A stretch of DNA of 64,000 nt. Origin: Pseudodesulfovibrio sp. JC047. GTDB lineage: Bacteria > Desulfobacterota > Desulfovibrionia > Desulfovibrionales > Desulfovibrionaceae. The stretch spans positions 40,378 to 104,377 of the forward strand of contig NZ_WUEH01000012.1 in assembly GCF_010468615.1 (NCBI RefSeq). Direction: 5' to 3'. How positions within the stretch are numbered: the stretch's first letter is position 1; the number at the start of each line of letters is the position of its first letter. The translations under genes were made by a program, and so were the position numbers. Under the pieces are notes generated by a model. The model was not told the DNA's origin. It saw nothing but the letters and a program-made list of their open reading frames with translations, and made no database searches. Shown here one piece after another: positions 18,212 through 27,183 of this stretch.

Positions 18212-18994
18212 CTAGGTTTTCTGGGAGTCTTGTACTTGAACGACACCACGAGTGATGATGCCGACCATGAGCGCGAACATGACGTAACTGACCAGGCATT
18301 GGACGATGAGCATGAGTTTGCCGTCCCATGTGGAGGGGACAAAATCGCCGAATCCCAAGGTGGTCATGGTCACGACCGTATAATAGAGGGAATTGAGAAA
18401 AATATCTCCTCCATCCATCATGAATCCGAAAGGAGGACGACTGCCGAGCAAAAGGTGTGCGCCTTCCAGCGTTGCATTGAGCAGCGTGAATCCGGCAAGC
18501 ATGGTCATATAGATGCGCATGAGTTCGGAGACGTCACCCCAAGTGGCAATGTTGCCGGGTTTGAGCATCTTTATGATGTGGTGATTGAAAATTTTCAGGT
18601 GCCAGGCGAGAATGAAGATGACCACGATGGTGACGAGAATGACCCCTTCGGCGTGCAGCAGAAGCAGGACGTCGAGCGCACCGCCGATGAATCCGAGAAT
18701 GGTGGCATAGAGTATTTCTGTTGGTTGGAAGGGGTGGGAAGACTGTTTGTGCCTGCGTTTGATGCGTCGATTGCGGTTGATGTGAAAGAGGAAGACAATT
18801 CCCCCGGTGAGAAGCCCGTTGCAGATGCCGATGAGTATGTCCTCCTTGCCAAACATGCCTTGGGCCAGAGCGGTCACGGTTTCTTTGGGAAGGATGCCAC
18901 TGAGGACATACAACAGAAAGACACCGATGAAAAAGCAGGGGACGAAGTGAGTGAAGGCGATGAGCCAGAATGAGGCGGTCGGTGTTTTTTTCAT
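18212..18994 (-). CDS. Two-pore-helix type potassium ion channel
   Basis: A 260-residue membrane protein with several predicted helices (about residues 8-28, 40-60, 82-102, 105-125, 155-175 and 220-245). Between the last two lies a pore segment TMTTLGFGDFVPS, carrying the selectivity-filter-like TLGFGD and a nearby second-helix region. That marks a potassium-channel family member, although the filter is GFG and not the commoner GYG. It starts 47 bases downstream of the binding-protein gene and lies 9 bases upstream of the antiporter gene. An earlier in-frame start at 19111 would overlap the upstream gene and was rejected. Confidence 0.85.
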   Translation of the reverse strand: MKKTPTASFWLIAFTHFVPCFFIGVFLLYVLSGILPKETVTALAQGMFGKEDILIGICNGLLTGGIVFLFHINRNRRIKRRHKQSSHPFQPTEILYATILGFIGGALDVLLLLHAEGVILVTIVVIFILAWHLKIFNHHIIKMLKPGNIATWGDVSELMRIYMTMLAGFTLLNATLEGAHLLLGSRPPFGFMMDGGDIFLNSLYYTVVTMTTLGFGDFVPSTWDGKLMLIVQCLVSYVMFALMVGIITRGVVQVQDSQKT

Positions 18995-19041
18995 GGTGGT
19001 GTTCTTTGTCTTGAGACTTTTCGTGTGCCGGTCTGTCTTTT

Positions 19042-19848
19042 TTATTGTGGAGTGTTCAGATGAATGACGGCTCTGGTCCCAATGGAGAGTCGCTTGATGG
19101 ATTTGGCCCAATATTTGGCGATGAGTATGTCTATCAAACCTGTTTTTTTCGCTTTTTCAAGCGCATCAGAGAGTATTTGCGCAAGTTGTGGTTGCGTGGG
19201 GCTGACATAAAAAATGAAGTCGCGATCATACATAATGAGAATATGCGGCTCGATGGCAAGGTCAGGATGCAATTCGGATTCACGGAGAATCTCATTCATG
19301 CCTCGGGAAAAGTAATCCACGCCGCGAGTGCCTTTGGCCACCATGCCGTAAATGTGATGCCATTGGGGAACTTCCAAGTAGGGTAGGTCATTTGCTTTCC
19401 AGACATCGGCGTCGAACCAGCGAGAGCCGAGTCCGCCGATTTTTCCGAGTTTCTTGAAATCGTGAAGTGTCGAAACTGCGCGGTAGTCGTTTTTTTGGGC
19501 CGGAGGAACCAGAAGAATGCGTTTCCCTACCATGCCGTTGGTCAGATTGACGGGAATCGGAAGATAGCGTCGGTCCTTTTCTTCGGAACGGACCCGCCAC
19601 AGCACGTTGAATTCACCCTTGTCCAACATGTCCAATTCTCGCAGGTGTGGTATGTCGTATACCTGACGGATAATGGTTGTATGCCCGGCCTGGGCGAGTG
19701 CGGAAGACAAGAGTTCGACAAAATACCGGTGACTGCCATCGGAGTATCCGGGGATCGAGAGCGTCAGGGATTGGGCACGAGCGATGCCCCCGCTTGCGAT
19801 GAACAGGATTAGCCCGAGTAGTATGAAGAAAAAACGAAAACGGTTCAT
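19042..19848 (-). CDS. Periplasmic substrate-binding protein, family 3-like
   Basis: A 268-residue exported protein with a clear Sec signal (MNRFRFFF then a hydrophobic stretch ending around GIARAQS, cleavage near residue 26). The mature part resembles the type II periplasmic binding fold seen in amino acid-type binding proteins, with a conserved-looking SIPGYSDGSHRYFVELLSSAL start and later FIFYVSPTQPQLAQIL. No permease or ATPase lies beside it; its neighbours are an ion channel and an antiporter, so it may act as a sensor or accessory and not as part of a standard importer. The ligand is unknown. Confidence 0.75.
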   Translation of the reverse strand: MNRFRFFFILLGLILFIASGGIARAQSLTLSIPGYSDGSHRYFVELLSSALAQAGHTTIIRQVYDIPHLRELDMLDKGEFNVLWRVRSEEKDRRYLPIPVNLTNGMVGKRILLVPPAQKNDYRAVSTLHDFKKLGKIGGLGSRWFDADVWKANDLPYLEVPQWHHIYGMVAKGTRGVDYFSRGMNEILRESELHPDLAIEPHILIMYDRDFIFYVSPTQPQLAQILSDALEKAKKTGLIDILIAKYWAKSIKRLSIGTRAVIHLNTPQ

Positions 19849-20084
19849 TGAGACTCCTGTCTCTAGTTTCCTTGAAGCAAGACGCCAAGTCAATGGGGTC
19901 ATACATATCTTTTTTATGCGATAAAAGCACGTTTGCGAGACGGATCAATACGGTGTCCTGAGTGTTGTTGAGCTTGACTATATTGGCGATCTGGCTTAAC
20001 AAACCACCTCTTTGCCCGCGCTGGACGGGAGTTGTGCGCGTGGTAGATATTTGGAAAACGAGATAATCCCGGGAGATAGGACAG

Positions 20085-21623
20085 TTGTTCGAGAGCCTGC
20101 AAGAGAGACTTGGCAACACTTTTTCGAAGTTGAGCGGCCAAAAGGTCCTTGATGAAAATAACATCAAGGATGGTTTGCGTGAAGTGCGTCTTGCACTGCT
20201 CGAAGCCGACGTGAACTTCAAGGTGGTCAAGCAATTCGTCGATCAGGTCAGGGACCGAGCCCTCGGCGACGAGGTTATGAAAGGGCTTGACCCCGGCCAA
20301 CAGATTATCAAGATCGTCAATGAAGAGTTGATAGAACTCCTTGGCGGTGAACAACAAGGTTTGGACCTGAAGGCCCAGCCACTCAAGGTGATGATGGTTG
20401 GTTTGCAGGGGTCTGGTAAGACGACCAGTTCCGGCAAATTGGCGATGTATCTTCGCAAACAGCATGGGAAAAAACCGTATTTGGTGCCTGCGGACGTGTA
20501 CCGTCCAGCAGCCATCGATCAGTTGAATACCCTGGCAAAACAGCTCGATGTGCCTGTCTATCCGTCCACGACGGATATGAATCCAGTTGATATCTGCAAG
20601 GATGCACTGGTCAAGGCCGAAGAATTGGGATGCGACCTTGTCCTTTTCGATACTGCGGGTCGGTTGCACGTTGACGAAGTCTTGATGGAGGAACTTGCCA
20701 CCATCAAGCGGGAATGTCAGCCGCAGGAAATTTTGTTTGTGGCGGATGCCATGACCGGTCAGGATGCGGTCACTGTTGCCGAGAGTTTCAATGAAAAACT
20801 CGAAATTTCAGGCGTGGTCCTGACCAAGATGGATGGTGACGCCCGAGGTGGTGCCGCCCTGTCCATCAAGACCGTGACCGGCAAATCGGTCAAGTTCGTG
20901 GGTGTGGGCGAAAAACTCTCTGAATTGGAGTTGTTCCACCCTGACCGTATTGCCTCGCGTATTCTCGGCATGGGCGACATGATGACGCTCATCGAGAAGG
21001 CGCAAAGCGAAATCGATGAAGATGAAGCCAAGGCCATGGCTGAAAAGATGGCCAAGGCTGAATTCGATTTTGAAGATTTTCTTGGACATATGCGCAAGCT
21101 CAAGAAGCTTGGTTCCATGGAAGGGCTGCTCAAGATGATTCCCGGTATGGGGAACATCATGAAGCAGATGGGCAACGCGACGTTGCCGGAAGATGAAATG
21201 AAGCGCACCGAAGCGATCATTTCGTCCATGACCATGCAGGAACGTCGTCAACCAAAACTCATCAATGCGAGCCGCAAAGAGCGGATTGCCAAGGGTTCCG
21301 GGGTCAAGGTTGCCGATGTGAATGTGCTCATCAAGAATTTCAAGCAGATGAGCAAGGTCATGCAGTCCATGATGGGCGGCGGCAAAAAGAAGAAAGGTAA
21401 ATTCGGTTTGCCGAAAATGCCTGGCTTGGGCGGTGGAATGCCGAACATGGACGCGCTTGGCGGAATGCCTGGCATGGGTGGAATGCCCGGAATGCCGGGG
21501 ATGCCCGGGATGGGAATGGAGGAAGAGGGCGGAAAACGTTCTTTATCCAAGAAAACCCTGAAGGCGCGTAACAAGAAGAAATTGAACAAGAAAAAGAACA
21601 AGAAGAAGAAAAAGAAGAGATAG
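20085..21623 (+). CDS. ffh: Signal recognition particle protein Ffh
   Basis: Ffh is the SRP54 GTPase that, with SRP RNA, targets nascent membrane and exported proteins. Of 512 residues, 1-300 form the N and G domains with GLQGSGKTTSSGKLA (P-loop), DTAGRLHVDE and TKMDGDARGG; residues 310-440 are the methionine-rich M domain (FLGHMRKLKKLGSMEGLLKMIPGMG and related). The chosen start is TTG at 20085, since the family N-terminus (MFESLQERLGNTF) begins there and no ATG fits. The C-terminus is odd: a Gly/Met/Pro repeat about residues 440-485, then a lysine-rich tail of about 30 residues. It opens the translation gene cluster. Confidence 0.97.
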   Translation: MFESLQERLGNTFSKLSGQKVLDENNIKDGLREVRLALLEADVNFKVVKQFVDQVRDRALGDEVMKGLDPGQQIIKIVNEELIELLGGEQQGLDLKAQPLKVMMVGLQGSGKTTSSGKLAMYLRKQHGKKPYLVPADVYRPAAIDQLNTLAKQLDVPVYPSTTDMNPVDICKDALVKAEELGCDLVLFDTAGRLHVDEVLMEELATIKRECQPQEILFVADAMTGQDAVTVAESFNEKLEISGVVLTKMDGDARGGAALSIKTVTGKSVKFVGVGEKLSELELFHPDRIASRILGMGDMMTLIEKAQSEIDEDEAKAMAEKMAKAEFDFEDFLGHMRKLKKLGSMEGLLKMIPGMGNIMKQMGNATLPEDEMKRTEAIISSMTMQERRQPKLINASRKERIAKGSGVKVADVNVLIKNFKQMSKVMQSMMGGGKKKKGKFGLPKMPGLGGGMPNMDALGGMPGMGGMPGMPGMPGMGMEEEGGKRSLSKKTLKARNKKKLNKKKNKKKKKKR

Positions 21624-21710
21624 GAACTGAAGGCGATTCGTCTTTGAACGATATTAACTTGCCATAAAGTCGGCAAAAACGTATTAATCAATTATTGGGA
21701 GAATAAGCTC

Positions 21711-21950
21711 ATGGCTATGAAAATCAGACTGACCCGGATGGGTTCCAAGAAGCGTCCTTTCTACCGCGTAGTGGCTCTCGACTCAGCCGTTCGCCGCGAT
21801 GGACGCCCCGTAGAATTCCTCGGGCATTACAATCCGATGGTCGAGCCCAACGAAATCAAGCTCGATATGGATAAAATCGAAAAATGGTTGGAAAAGGGCG
21901 CAGAGCCCAGCAACACCGTTCGTTCTCTGCTGAAAAAGGCCGGCAAGTAG
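21711..21950 (+). CDS. rpsP: 30S ribosomal protein S16
   Basis: S16 is a small-subunit protein needed for 30S assembly. The 79-residue sequence has the standard start [25 protein letters not shown] and [13 protein letters not shown]. Length is normal. It follows ffh by 87 bases and precedes khpA, the usual order in deltaproteobacteria. Confidence 0.98.
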   Translation: MAMKIRLTRMGSKKRPFYRVVALDSAVRRDGRPVEFLGHYNPMVEPNEIKLDMDKIEKWLEKGAEPSNTVRSLLKKAGK

Positions 21951-22062
21951 CCTCGTGCTTCAACATGCAGAAAAGGCTGTAGGCCTTCCTGTATGGTCCG
22001 GTTCACATTTGGCAGCTCAAGTTCATGGCACGAGACGATGTGCCAGCCCCGGAGGTGACGTC

Positions 22063-22296
22063 ATGTTGAAAGAGATGATTGAGTACATTGCCAAGTCCTT
22101 GGTGGACAACCCGGACGAAGTGCAAGTTTCGGAAGTCGAAGGCGAACAGACCTCGGTGATCGAACTGAAGGTGGCCAAGGAAGATCTTGGCAAGGTGATC
22201 GGCAAACAAGGTCGCACGGCTCGCGCCATGCGGACGTTGCTCGGTGCCGCATCTACCAAAGTTCGAAAACGCTCCGTTTTGGAGATTCTCGAGTAG
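22063..22296 (+). CDS. khpA: KH-domain RNA-binding protein KhpA
   Basis: A 77-residue single KH-domain protein with the RNA-binding GxxG loop as [18 protein letters not shown] and the N-terminal [20 protein letters not shown]. KhpA-type proteins bind RNA, often as dimers with KhpB, and sit next to rpsP and rimM in many genomes, as here. The ATG at 22063 is preceded by GGAGGTGA, a strong ribosome site, and was preferred to an upstream in-frame ATG. It ends 13 bases before rimM. Confidence 0.95.
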   Translation: MLKEMIEYIAKSLVDNPDEVQVSEVEGEQTSVIELKVAKEDLGKVIGKQGRTARAMRTLLGAASTKVRKRSVLEILE

Positions 22297-22309
22297 TTTC
22301 GGTAGATCG

Positions 22310-22915
22310 ATGACCATGAAGCAACCCGCTAAGGGATTTATCCCTGTGGGTGGGGTGGTCAAGCCGCACGGAATTCGTGGGGAGTTCTGCATAAAGAGTT
22401 ATGCAGACTCCCCGTCCATTTTCGGCACGATCCCCGCCGTCTATCTTCAGGATGGGAAGAAACCACCACAACCCGTCACCATTGCGTCTTGGCGTGAGCA
22501 TAAAGGCCTTGTCCTGCTCACGGCCAAAGGTGTGACTGATCGCGATCAGGCGGAAGCCCTTCGTGGTCGGACTGTTTTGGTGCGCGAAGTGGACCTGCCC
22601 GAACTGGGAGACGACGAACAATATCTGTATCAGATGATTGGTTGTCGTGTTGTGGTGACGGATGGGACAGATGTTGGTGAATTGACAGGGTATTACGAAA
22701 CCGCTGAACAGGACATTTGGGTCATCGTCAACGAAGCCGGGACAGAAATTCTGCTTCCTGCCGTGCCCGAGTTTGTTCTGGATATCGACCTTGACGAAGA
22801 ATGTATCACCATCGATCCCCCCGAGGGACTGCTGGATTTGTATCTGAACCCGGACCCACCCAAGAAAAAGCGAAAACGTCGTCCGCCTCGCACGAAAAAG
22901 TCAAAGCAGTCATGA
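22310..22915 (+). CDS. rimM: Ribosome maturation factor RimM with a basic tail
   Basis: RimM binds S19 and aids maturation of the 30S head. The 201-residue product has the usual two beta-barrel domains: FIPVGGVVKPHGIRGEFCIK near the N-terminus and a second (PRC barrel) with YLYQMIGCRVV and the ILLPAVPEFVLDIDLDEECITIDPPEGL segment. After residue 180 a lysine/arginine-rich tail (PPKKKRKRRPPRTKK) follows, which is longer than in E. coli RimM. The last codons overlap trmD by 4 bases (ATGA). A second start at 22316 is possible. Confidence 0.95.
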   Translation: MTMKQPAKGFIPVGGVVKPHGIRGEFCIKSYADSPSIFGTIPAVYLQDGKKPPQPVTIASWREHKGLVLLTAKGVTDRDQAEALRGRTVLVREVDLPELGDDEQYLYQMIGCRVVVTDGTDVGELTGYYETAEQDIWVIVNEAGTEILLPAVPEFVLDIDLDEECITIDPPEGLLDLYLNPDPPKKKRKRRPPRTKKSKQS

Positions 22916-24207
22916 ACTACCATCTGGTTTCTATTTTTCCGCATTATTTCGAATCCCCGTTGTCAAATGGCCTTATGAAAAAAGCCGTTGAGAACGGGTT
23001 GGTCAATCTGGATTATGTCGATGTGCGGCTGTTTGCCGGAGGCGTCCACAAGTCCGTTGATGACCGTCCTTTTGGTGGTGGTCCCGGCATGTTGCTCAAG
23101 CTCGATTCCATGGTGAAGGCCCTTGATTCTGTCGAATCCAAGGGGCGTATCCTGATGATGTCGCCACGCGGCAAGCCGCTGGATCAGGCCATGGCTCGTG
23201 AGTTGTCGCAAGAAGAGGACATCACGCTGATCTGTGGCCGATATGAGGGGATTGATGAGCGGTTGCTCGATCTCTATCCCGTCGAAATGGTTTCTGTGGG
23301 AGATTTCGTGCTCAATGGCGGTGAAGCCGGTGCCGTGTGCCTGGTGGAAGCCGTGTCCCGTCTCTTGCCCGGTTTCATGGGCCATGAGGATTCAGGCGAC
23401 GAAGAATCCTTTTCTGCCGGATTGTTGGAATATCCGCATTATACGCGGCCTGATACCTACGATGGGTTGAAGGTCCCTGACGTTCTGCGTAGTGGTGACC
23501 ATGGCCGTATCGCGGACTGGCGTCGTGAATGCAGTCTTTCAATGACGTTAAATGACCGCCCCGACATATTGCCGGGGGCGACCTTGACGGTTGAAGACAT
23601 CGATTTTTTACGGGAACAGTCGCGAACTCGACTGGGGCGCAATCTGTACATTGCGTTGTGTCATTATCCCGTGGTCAATAAATTTGGTGAAAAGGTCGCT
23701 GTTTCAGTAACCAATCTGGACCTGCACGACATGGCGCGGGTGACTCGTAGTTACGGGCTGGGGGGATTCTACGCCACCACGCCCATCGACGACCAGAAAG
23801 CCCTGGCCAATCGGCTGCTTGACCACTGGAAGGATGGGGCCGGAAGTCTGGCCAATCCCGACCGGGCCGAAGCCTTTTCCAAAGTGAAGGTTTTTGACGA
23901 TATTGACGCTGCTGTCCTTGACATTGAGGCGCAAACAGGGCAATGTCCCCGCCTCGCGGCTACGTCAGCACGGCTGGATCGTCGCAAGAAAGCCGAGCCT
24001 GCAATGACCTATCAGGAATTGCGAAGCTGGCTTGCCAACTCTCCGGTTTTATTAATTTTTGGAACCGGACACGGTTTGGCGGAAGAAGTCCTCTCCAAAA
24101 CCGAAGGCATTGTAAGGCCGGTGCGGTATTTGGACGACTACAACCATCTGTCGGTACGAAGTGCGGTTGCGATTATCGTGGATCGGCTTATCGCGGATGA
24201 GTACTAA
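22912..24207 (+). CDS. trmD: TrmD tRNA (guanine-37-N1)-methyltransferase fused to a second SPOUT-like RNA methyltransferase domain
   Basis: TrmD adds the N1-methyl group to G37 of tRNAs ending in anticodon position G36. Residues 1-240 are a full TrmD: FPHYFESPLSNGLMKKAV, RPFGGGPGMLLK, ICGRYEGIDERLL and SVGDFVLNGGEAGA, with the knotted SAM site. The protein then continues to 431 residues with a second domain (about 245-431) containing LGRNLYIALCHYPVVNKFGEKVAVSVTNLDLHD and LLIFGTGHGLAEEVL, a Methyltrn_RNA_4-like SPOUT fold. From memory, Desulfovibrio TrmD proteins are similarly long, so the fusion is lineage-typical. The target of the second domain is unknown. Confidence 0.93.
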   Translation: MNYHLVSIFPHYFESPLSNGLMKKAVENGLVNLDYVDVRLFAGGVHKSVDDRPFGGGPGMLLKLDSMVKALDSVESKGRILMMSPRGKPLDQAMARELSQEEDITLICGRYEGIDERLLDLYPVEMVSVGDFVLNGGEAGAVCLVEAVSRLLPGFMGHEDSGDEESFSAGLLEYPHYTRPDTYDGLKVPDVLRSGDHGRIADWRRECSLSMTLNDRPDILPGATLTVEDIDFLREQSRTRLGRNLYIALCHYPVVNKFGEKVAVSVTNLDLHDMARVTRSYGLGGFYATTPIDDQKALANRLLDHWKDGAGSLANPDRAEAFSKVKVFDDIDAAVLDIEAQTGQCPRLAATSARLDRRKKAEPAMTYQELRSWLANSPVLLIFGTGHGLAEEVLSKTEGIVRPVRYLDDYNHLSVRSAVAIIVDRLIADEY

Positions 24208-24224
24208 GAATTTAGGAGACTATC

Positions 24225-24575
24225 ATGGACATTATCAAAAAGATCGAAGCCGAGCACATTCGTTTGGATATGCCCGAGTTCAAGGCCGGTGACACCGTCA
24301 AGGTTCACTACCGCATTATCGAAGGTGAAAAAGAGCGTATCCAGGTCTTCCAGGGCGCAGTTCTTCGTCGTCGTCGCGGCACCACCAACTCCACCTTCAC
24401 CGTTCGTAAAATTTCTGACGGTATCGGCGTTGAGCGCGTGTTCCCCATGCACTCCCCCTTCATCGATCGCGTTGAAGTGGTTTCCGAGGGTAAAGTCCGT
24501 CGGTCCCGCATCTACTATCTGCGTAACCTGCGCGGTAAGGCTGCTCGCATCAAGTCCAAGCAGATCTGGGAATAG
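24225..24575 (+). CDS. rplS: 50S ribosomal protein L19
   Basis: L19 lies at the 30S-50S interface. The 116-residue protein has the family segments [42 protein letters not shown] and [15 protein letters not shown], ending [18 protein letters not shown]. Length is standard. It follows trmD by 17 bases and is followed by a strong terminator, so it closes the main translation operon. Confidence 0.98.
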   Translation: MDIIKKIEAEHIRLDMPEFKAGDTVKVHYRIIEGEKERIQVFQGAVLRRRRGTTNSTFTVRKISDGIGVERVFPMHSPFIDRVEVVSEGKVRRSRIYYLRNLRGKAARIKSKQIWE

Positions 24576-24641
24576 TCTTCGATCTCGCGGTTACCAGTAT
24601 CGCGACTCGAAAAATATCACCCATTTTGTGACGATATATAT

Positions 24642-24673
24642 GCCCGGAGTATCTCTTGATACTCCGGGCTTTC
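24642..24673 (+). terminator. Rho-independent terminator after rplS
   Basis: A perfect 12-base stem (GCCCGGAGTATC / GATACTCCGGGC) with a TCTT loop is followed by TTT. It lies 66 bases past the rplS stop. Confidence 0.85.
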
Positions 24674-24711
24674 GTGGTTGACACGTTGTTGTCGAGTGGT
24701 GCCTTCGGCGA

Positions 24712-24953
24712 CTGGGGGAAAGGGAGAGACAAACCCTTTGAAAAGGGTTTTTTCTCTCCCTTTCCCCCAGACCCCCTATCTCTCTTTTTTCCTGAACTTT
24801 TTATCGCTCGCTTCGCTCGAAGCTCTTCAGTATCAGGACGCTCTTTCATGGAAAATCAGTCCATTTGCCGACGAGTGCCTGATGCCACCCCCGCCGAAGG
24901 CGCACCAAAAAGTTTTGGAGATTCTCAAGAACCTTTTTCAAAAGGTTCTTGAG
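24712..24953. repeat. Composite inverted-repeat element, copy 1
   Basis: The stretch begins with a long perfect-looking hairpin (24712-24770, arms starting CTGGGGGAAAGGG and ending CCCTTTCCCCCAG around a CCCTTTGAAAAGGG centre). It then contains an AACTTTTT segment near 24796, a variable middle, and the reverse-oriented counterpart ACCAAAAAGTTTTGGAG at 24904-24920. It ends with a second perfect 14-base hairpin (CTCAAGAACCTTTT / AAAAGGTTCTTGAG, 24924-24953). The order hairpin - AACTTTTT ... AAAAAGTT - hairpin is shared with 53424-53761. No open frame here looks real. It may be a miniature mobile or bidirectional-terminator-like repeat. Confidence 0.75.
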
Positions 24954-25033
24954 CCGCCGGAGGCATCTTTTCCTTCGCCTGTTTTTGCTTGCTGGGGGAT
25001 TGTGATTGAGGCACAACGGTCACGGAGGAATTG

Positions 25034-25678
25034 ATGCACCAGATATCATTGTATTCGGTGAAGGGGTGTGCGGTCACGGAGATTGCGGGCGTTGATGAGG
25101 CCGGGCGTGGGTGCCTGGCTGGTCCAGTGGTGGCCGGGGCGTGCATTTTGCCGGTGGAGTATGACCTGCCGGGGCTGAATGATTCGAAACAACTTTCGGC
25201 ATCGAAACGTGAAGTTTTGTACGATCAGATTCGGGAACAGGCGGTTGCCTGGTCGGTGGGCGTTGCGTGGGCACCGGAAATCGATTCGATCAATATCTTG
25301 CAGGCAACGTTTCAGGCCATGGCCCGGGCCGTACACGGATTGAAAGTCGAACCGAAATTTTTGCAGATTGACGGTGATAAAACCATCCCACCACATGCCT
25401 TGCAGCACATGATTCCGCAGGAATCCATCATTCAGGGCGATGGAAAGATCCCTGCAATTTCAGCCGCATCTATCATGGCCAAAACATTTCGGGATCGGTT
25501 GATGGTCAAATTGGCCAAACTGTATCCGGGATATGGCATTTCCAAACACATGGGGTACGGAACCAAAGACCATATGGAAGCCATTCGAAAACTCGGCCCG
25601 TGTCCACAGCATCGGTTGACATTCCGGGGCGTCAAACCGGAAACGAAGAAACAGGAACAGGCTCGGTTGATTTTTTAG
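25034..25678 (+). CDS. rnhB: Ribonuclease HII
   Basis: RNase HII cuts RNA in RNA/DNA hybrids, including single ribonucleotides left in DNA. The 214-residue protein carries [20 protein letters not shown] (first catalytic Asp and Glu), [20 protein letters not shown] with the next Asp, and [14 protein letters not shown] followed by [11 protein letters not shown]. The ATG at 25034 follows GGAGGAA; a TTG three bases earlier is an alternative. It is separated from rplS by the repeat element, so it probably has its own promoter. A terminator follows. Confidence 0.97.
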   Translation: MHQISLYSVKGCAVTEIAGVDEAGRGCLAGPVVAGACILPVEYDLPGLNDSKQLSASKREVLYDQIREQAVAWSVGVAWAPEIDSINILQATFQAMARAVHGLKVEPKFLQIDGDKTIPPHALQHMIPQESIIQGDGKIPAISAASIMAKTFRDRLMVKLAKLYPGYGISKHMGYGTKDHMEAIRKLGPCPQHRLTFRGVKPETKKQEQARLIF

Positions 25679-25707
25679 GGAACACGACAGATTTCGTTGA
25701 AAGGGAA

Positions 25708-25745
25708 AACGCTCCGTCTGCGGTTTGCAGGCGGAGCGTTTTTTT
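25708..25745. terminator. Strong terminator between rnhB and the convergent aminotransferase
   Basis: AACGCTCCGTCTGC pairs with GCAGGCGGAGCGTT (one wobble) around GGTTT, followed by a run of seven T residues on the plus strand. A preceding GAAAACG gives A-rich sequence before the stem, so it can also act for the minus-strand gene. Confidence 0.9.
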
Positions 25746-25787
25746 GATTGTTGACAACGAGACCGGACAAGGCCGGAGTGCCGGTGG

Positions 25788-26978
25788 TTATTTGTAGGTC
25801 GCCATGGTTCTGGCAAAACCGTCCATGGCGCGGAGAATGACTTCTTCGCTGACACAGAATGCAAGGCGGACATAGCCGGGACAGCCGAAGCCGGTGCCGG
25901 GCACAGCCAGAATCTTTTCTTCTTGCAGGGCCGCGCAAAAGGCGACGTCGTCCCCGTCCGGGGCCTTGGGGAAGAAGTAAAAAGCGCCTTTTGGCATGGT
26001 GTATTCGCATCCGGCGTTGTCCAGAACCGAGGCCATGGCTTTGCGACGGGTGTCGTAAATGGACGTGTCCACGGAACTGCCAAGGGCCTTGCCGAGGATC
26101 TTTTGAGCCAGAGCAGGGGCGTTGACAAAACCGAGAATGCGGTTTGCCAAGACAATGGCACTGACGAGCCTGTCCTTGTTTTCCATGGCGGGGTTGACCA
26201 ACGCGTATCCGATGCGCTCACCTGCCATGGAGAGGTTCTTGGAGAACGAGGAGCAGACCACGGAATAGGGGTAGACATCCAACATGCTGGGCACGGTGAC
26301 CCCGTCAAAGGCGAGGAACCGATATGGTTCGTCAGCCAGAATGTAGATGGGCTTGTCGCGATTTTCGTTGTGCTTGTGGAGAATGGCGGCCAGACCGTCC
26401 AGCTCCTGACGGGAATAGACCGCACCCGTGGGGTTGTTGGGTGAGTTGATGATGACAACGCGGGTCTTGTCCGTGATGGCGGCGTCCATGGCTTCGAGAT
26501 CCAGCTCGAAGGTCAGGGGCTTGGCCGGGACGGAAACCAGTTTGGCACCGTGGTTCTCACTGTAGAATCCGTATTCCACGAAATACGGGGCGGGTGATAA
26601 CACTTCGTCGCCGGGTTCGAGCACGGCCCGGAAAAACGAGTTGAGTGCACCAGCCGCGCCACAGGTCATGACCAGACAGTCGGCGGTGACAGGGACACCC
26701 TGTTCTCGACTGACTTCCTGAGCCAGCTTTTCGCGAACGTCGGGATACCCGAAGTTGGGCATATAGCCCATGAAAAATGGGGTTTCCGCCTGGGCCGAAA
26801 GGTCGGCCAAAGCTTCTTTGATGGCCGGCGGCGGGGGGAGATCCGGGTTGCCCAGGCTGAAGTCGCAGACGGCGTCTTCACCATATTTCTTTTTGAGGGC
26901 AATGCCTTCTTCGAACATTTTTCGGATCCAGGAAGATCCTTTCATGTACTCAGCTATTTGTGATGAGATCAATTGCAT
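25788..26978 (-). CDS. PLP-dependent aminotransferase, class I
   Basis: A 396-residue fold-type I aminotransferase. Motifs are FSLGNPDLPPPPAIKEAL, FMGYMPNFGYPDVREKLA, MTCGAAGALNSFFRAVLEPGDEVL, IINSPNNPTGAVYSRQEL, ILADEPYRFLAFDG and the lysine in SSFSKNLSMAGERIGYA. The PNNPTGAVYS..E and DEPY..L patterns are typical of aspartate/alanine-type transaminases. It is not clearly the same as the aspartate aminotransferase at 62654. It is divergent from the sensor kinase gene at 27184 and ends at the shared terminator after rnhB. Confidence 0.92.
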   Translation of the reverse strand: MQLISSQIAEYMKGSSWIRKMFEEGIALKKKYGEDAVCDFSLGNPDLPPPPAIKEALADLSAQAETPFFMGYMPNFGYPDVREKLAQEVSREQGVPVTADCLVMTCGAAGALNSFFRAVLEPGDEVLSPAPYFVEYGFYSENHGAKLVSVPAKPLTFELDLEAMDAAITDKTRVVIINSPNNPTGAVYSRQELDGLAAILHKHNENRDKPIYILADEPYRFLAFDGVTVPSMLDVYPYSVVCSSFSKNLSMAGERIGYALVNPAMENKDRLVSAIVLANRILGFVNAPALAQKILGKALGSSVDTSIYDTRRKAMASVLDNAGCEYTMPKGAFYFFPKAPDGDDVAFCAALQEEKILAVPGTGFGCPGYVRLAFCVSEEVILRAMDGFARTMATYK

Positions 26979-27183
26979 TTTTCGCTCCTTTGCAGCGTTG
27001 ACGGGTCACTGTAAGACAAAGAGTGTCTACTCGCAAGACTCTCGGTCTTGGAGAACAATGGCTTTTTTGGCGATGGCGGACGGGGGCAAAAGAGAGGGAA
27101 CAGTCGGGGCGTTCCGCCTTGCGTGAAGAACGTTTCAGGGCTACATGGATGCAAACAGATGAATTCTTTTTGGGGGAGGGGGC

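Noticed and set aside
17954..18973. 339-codon open frame on the plus strand
   Set aside because: Antisense of the antiporter and channel genes, which have clear domains; the antisense product is low-complexity polar.
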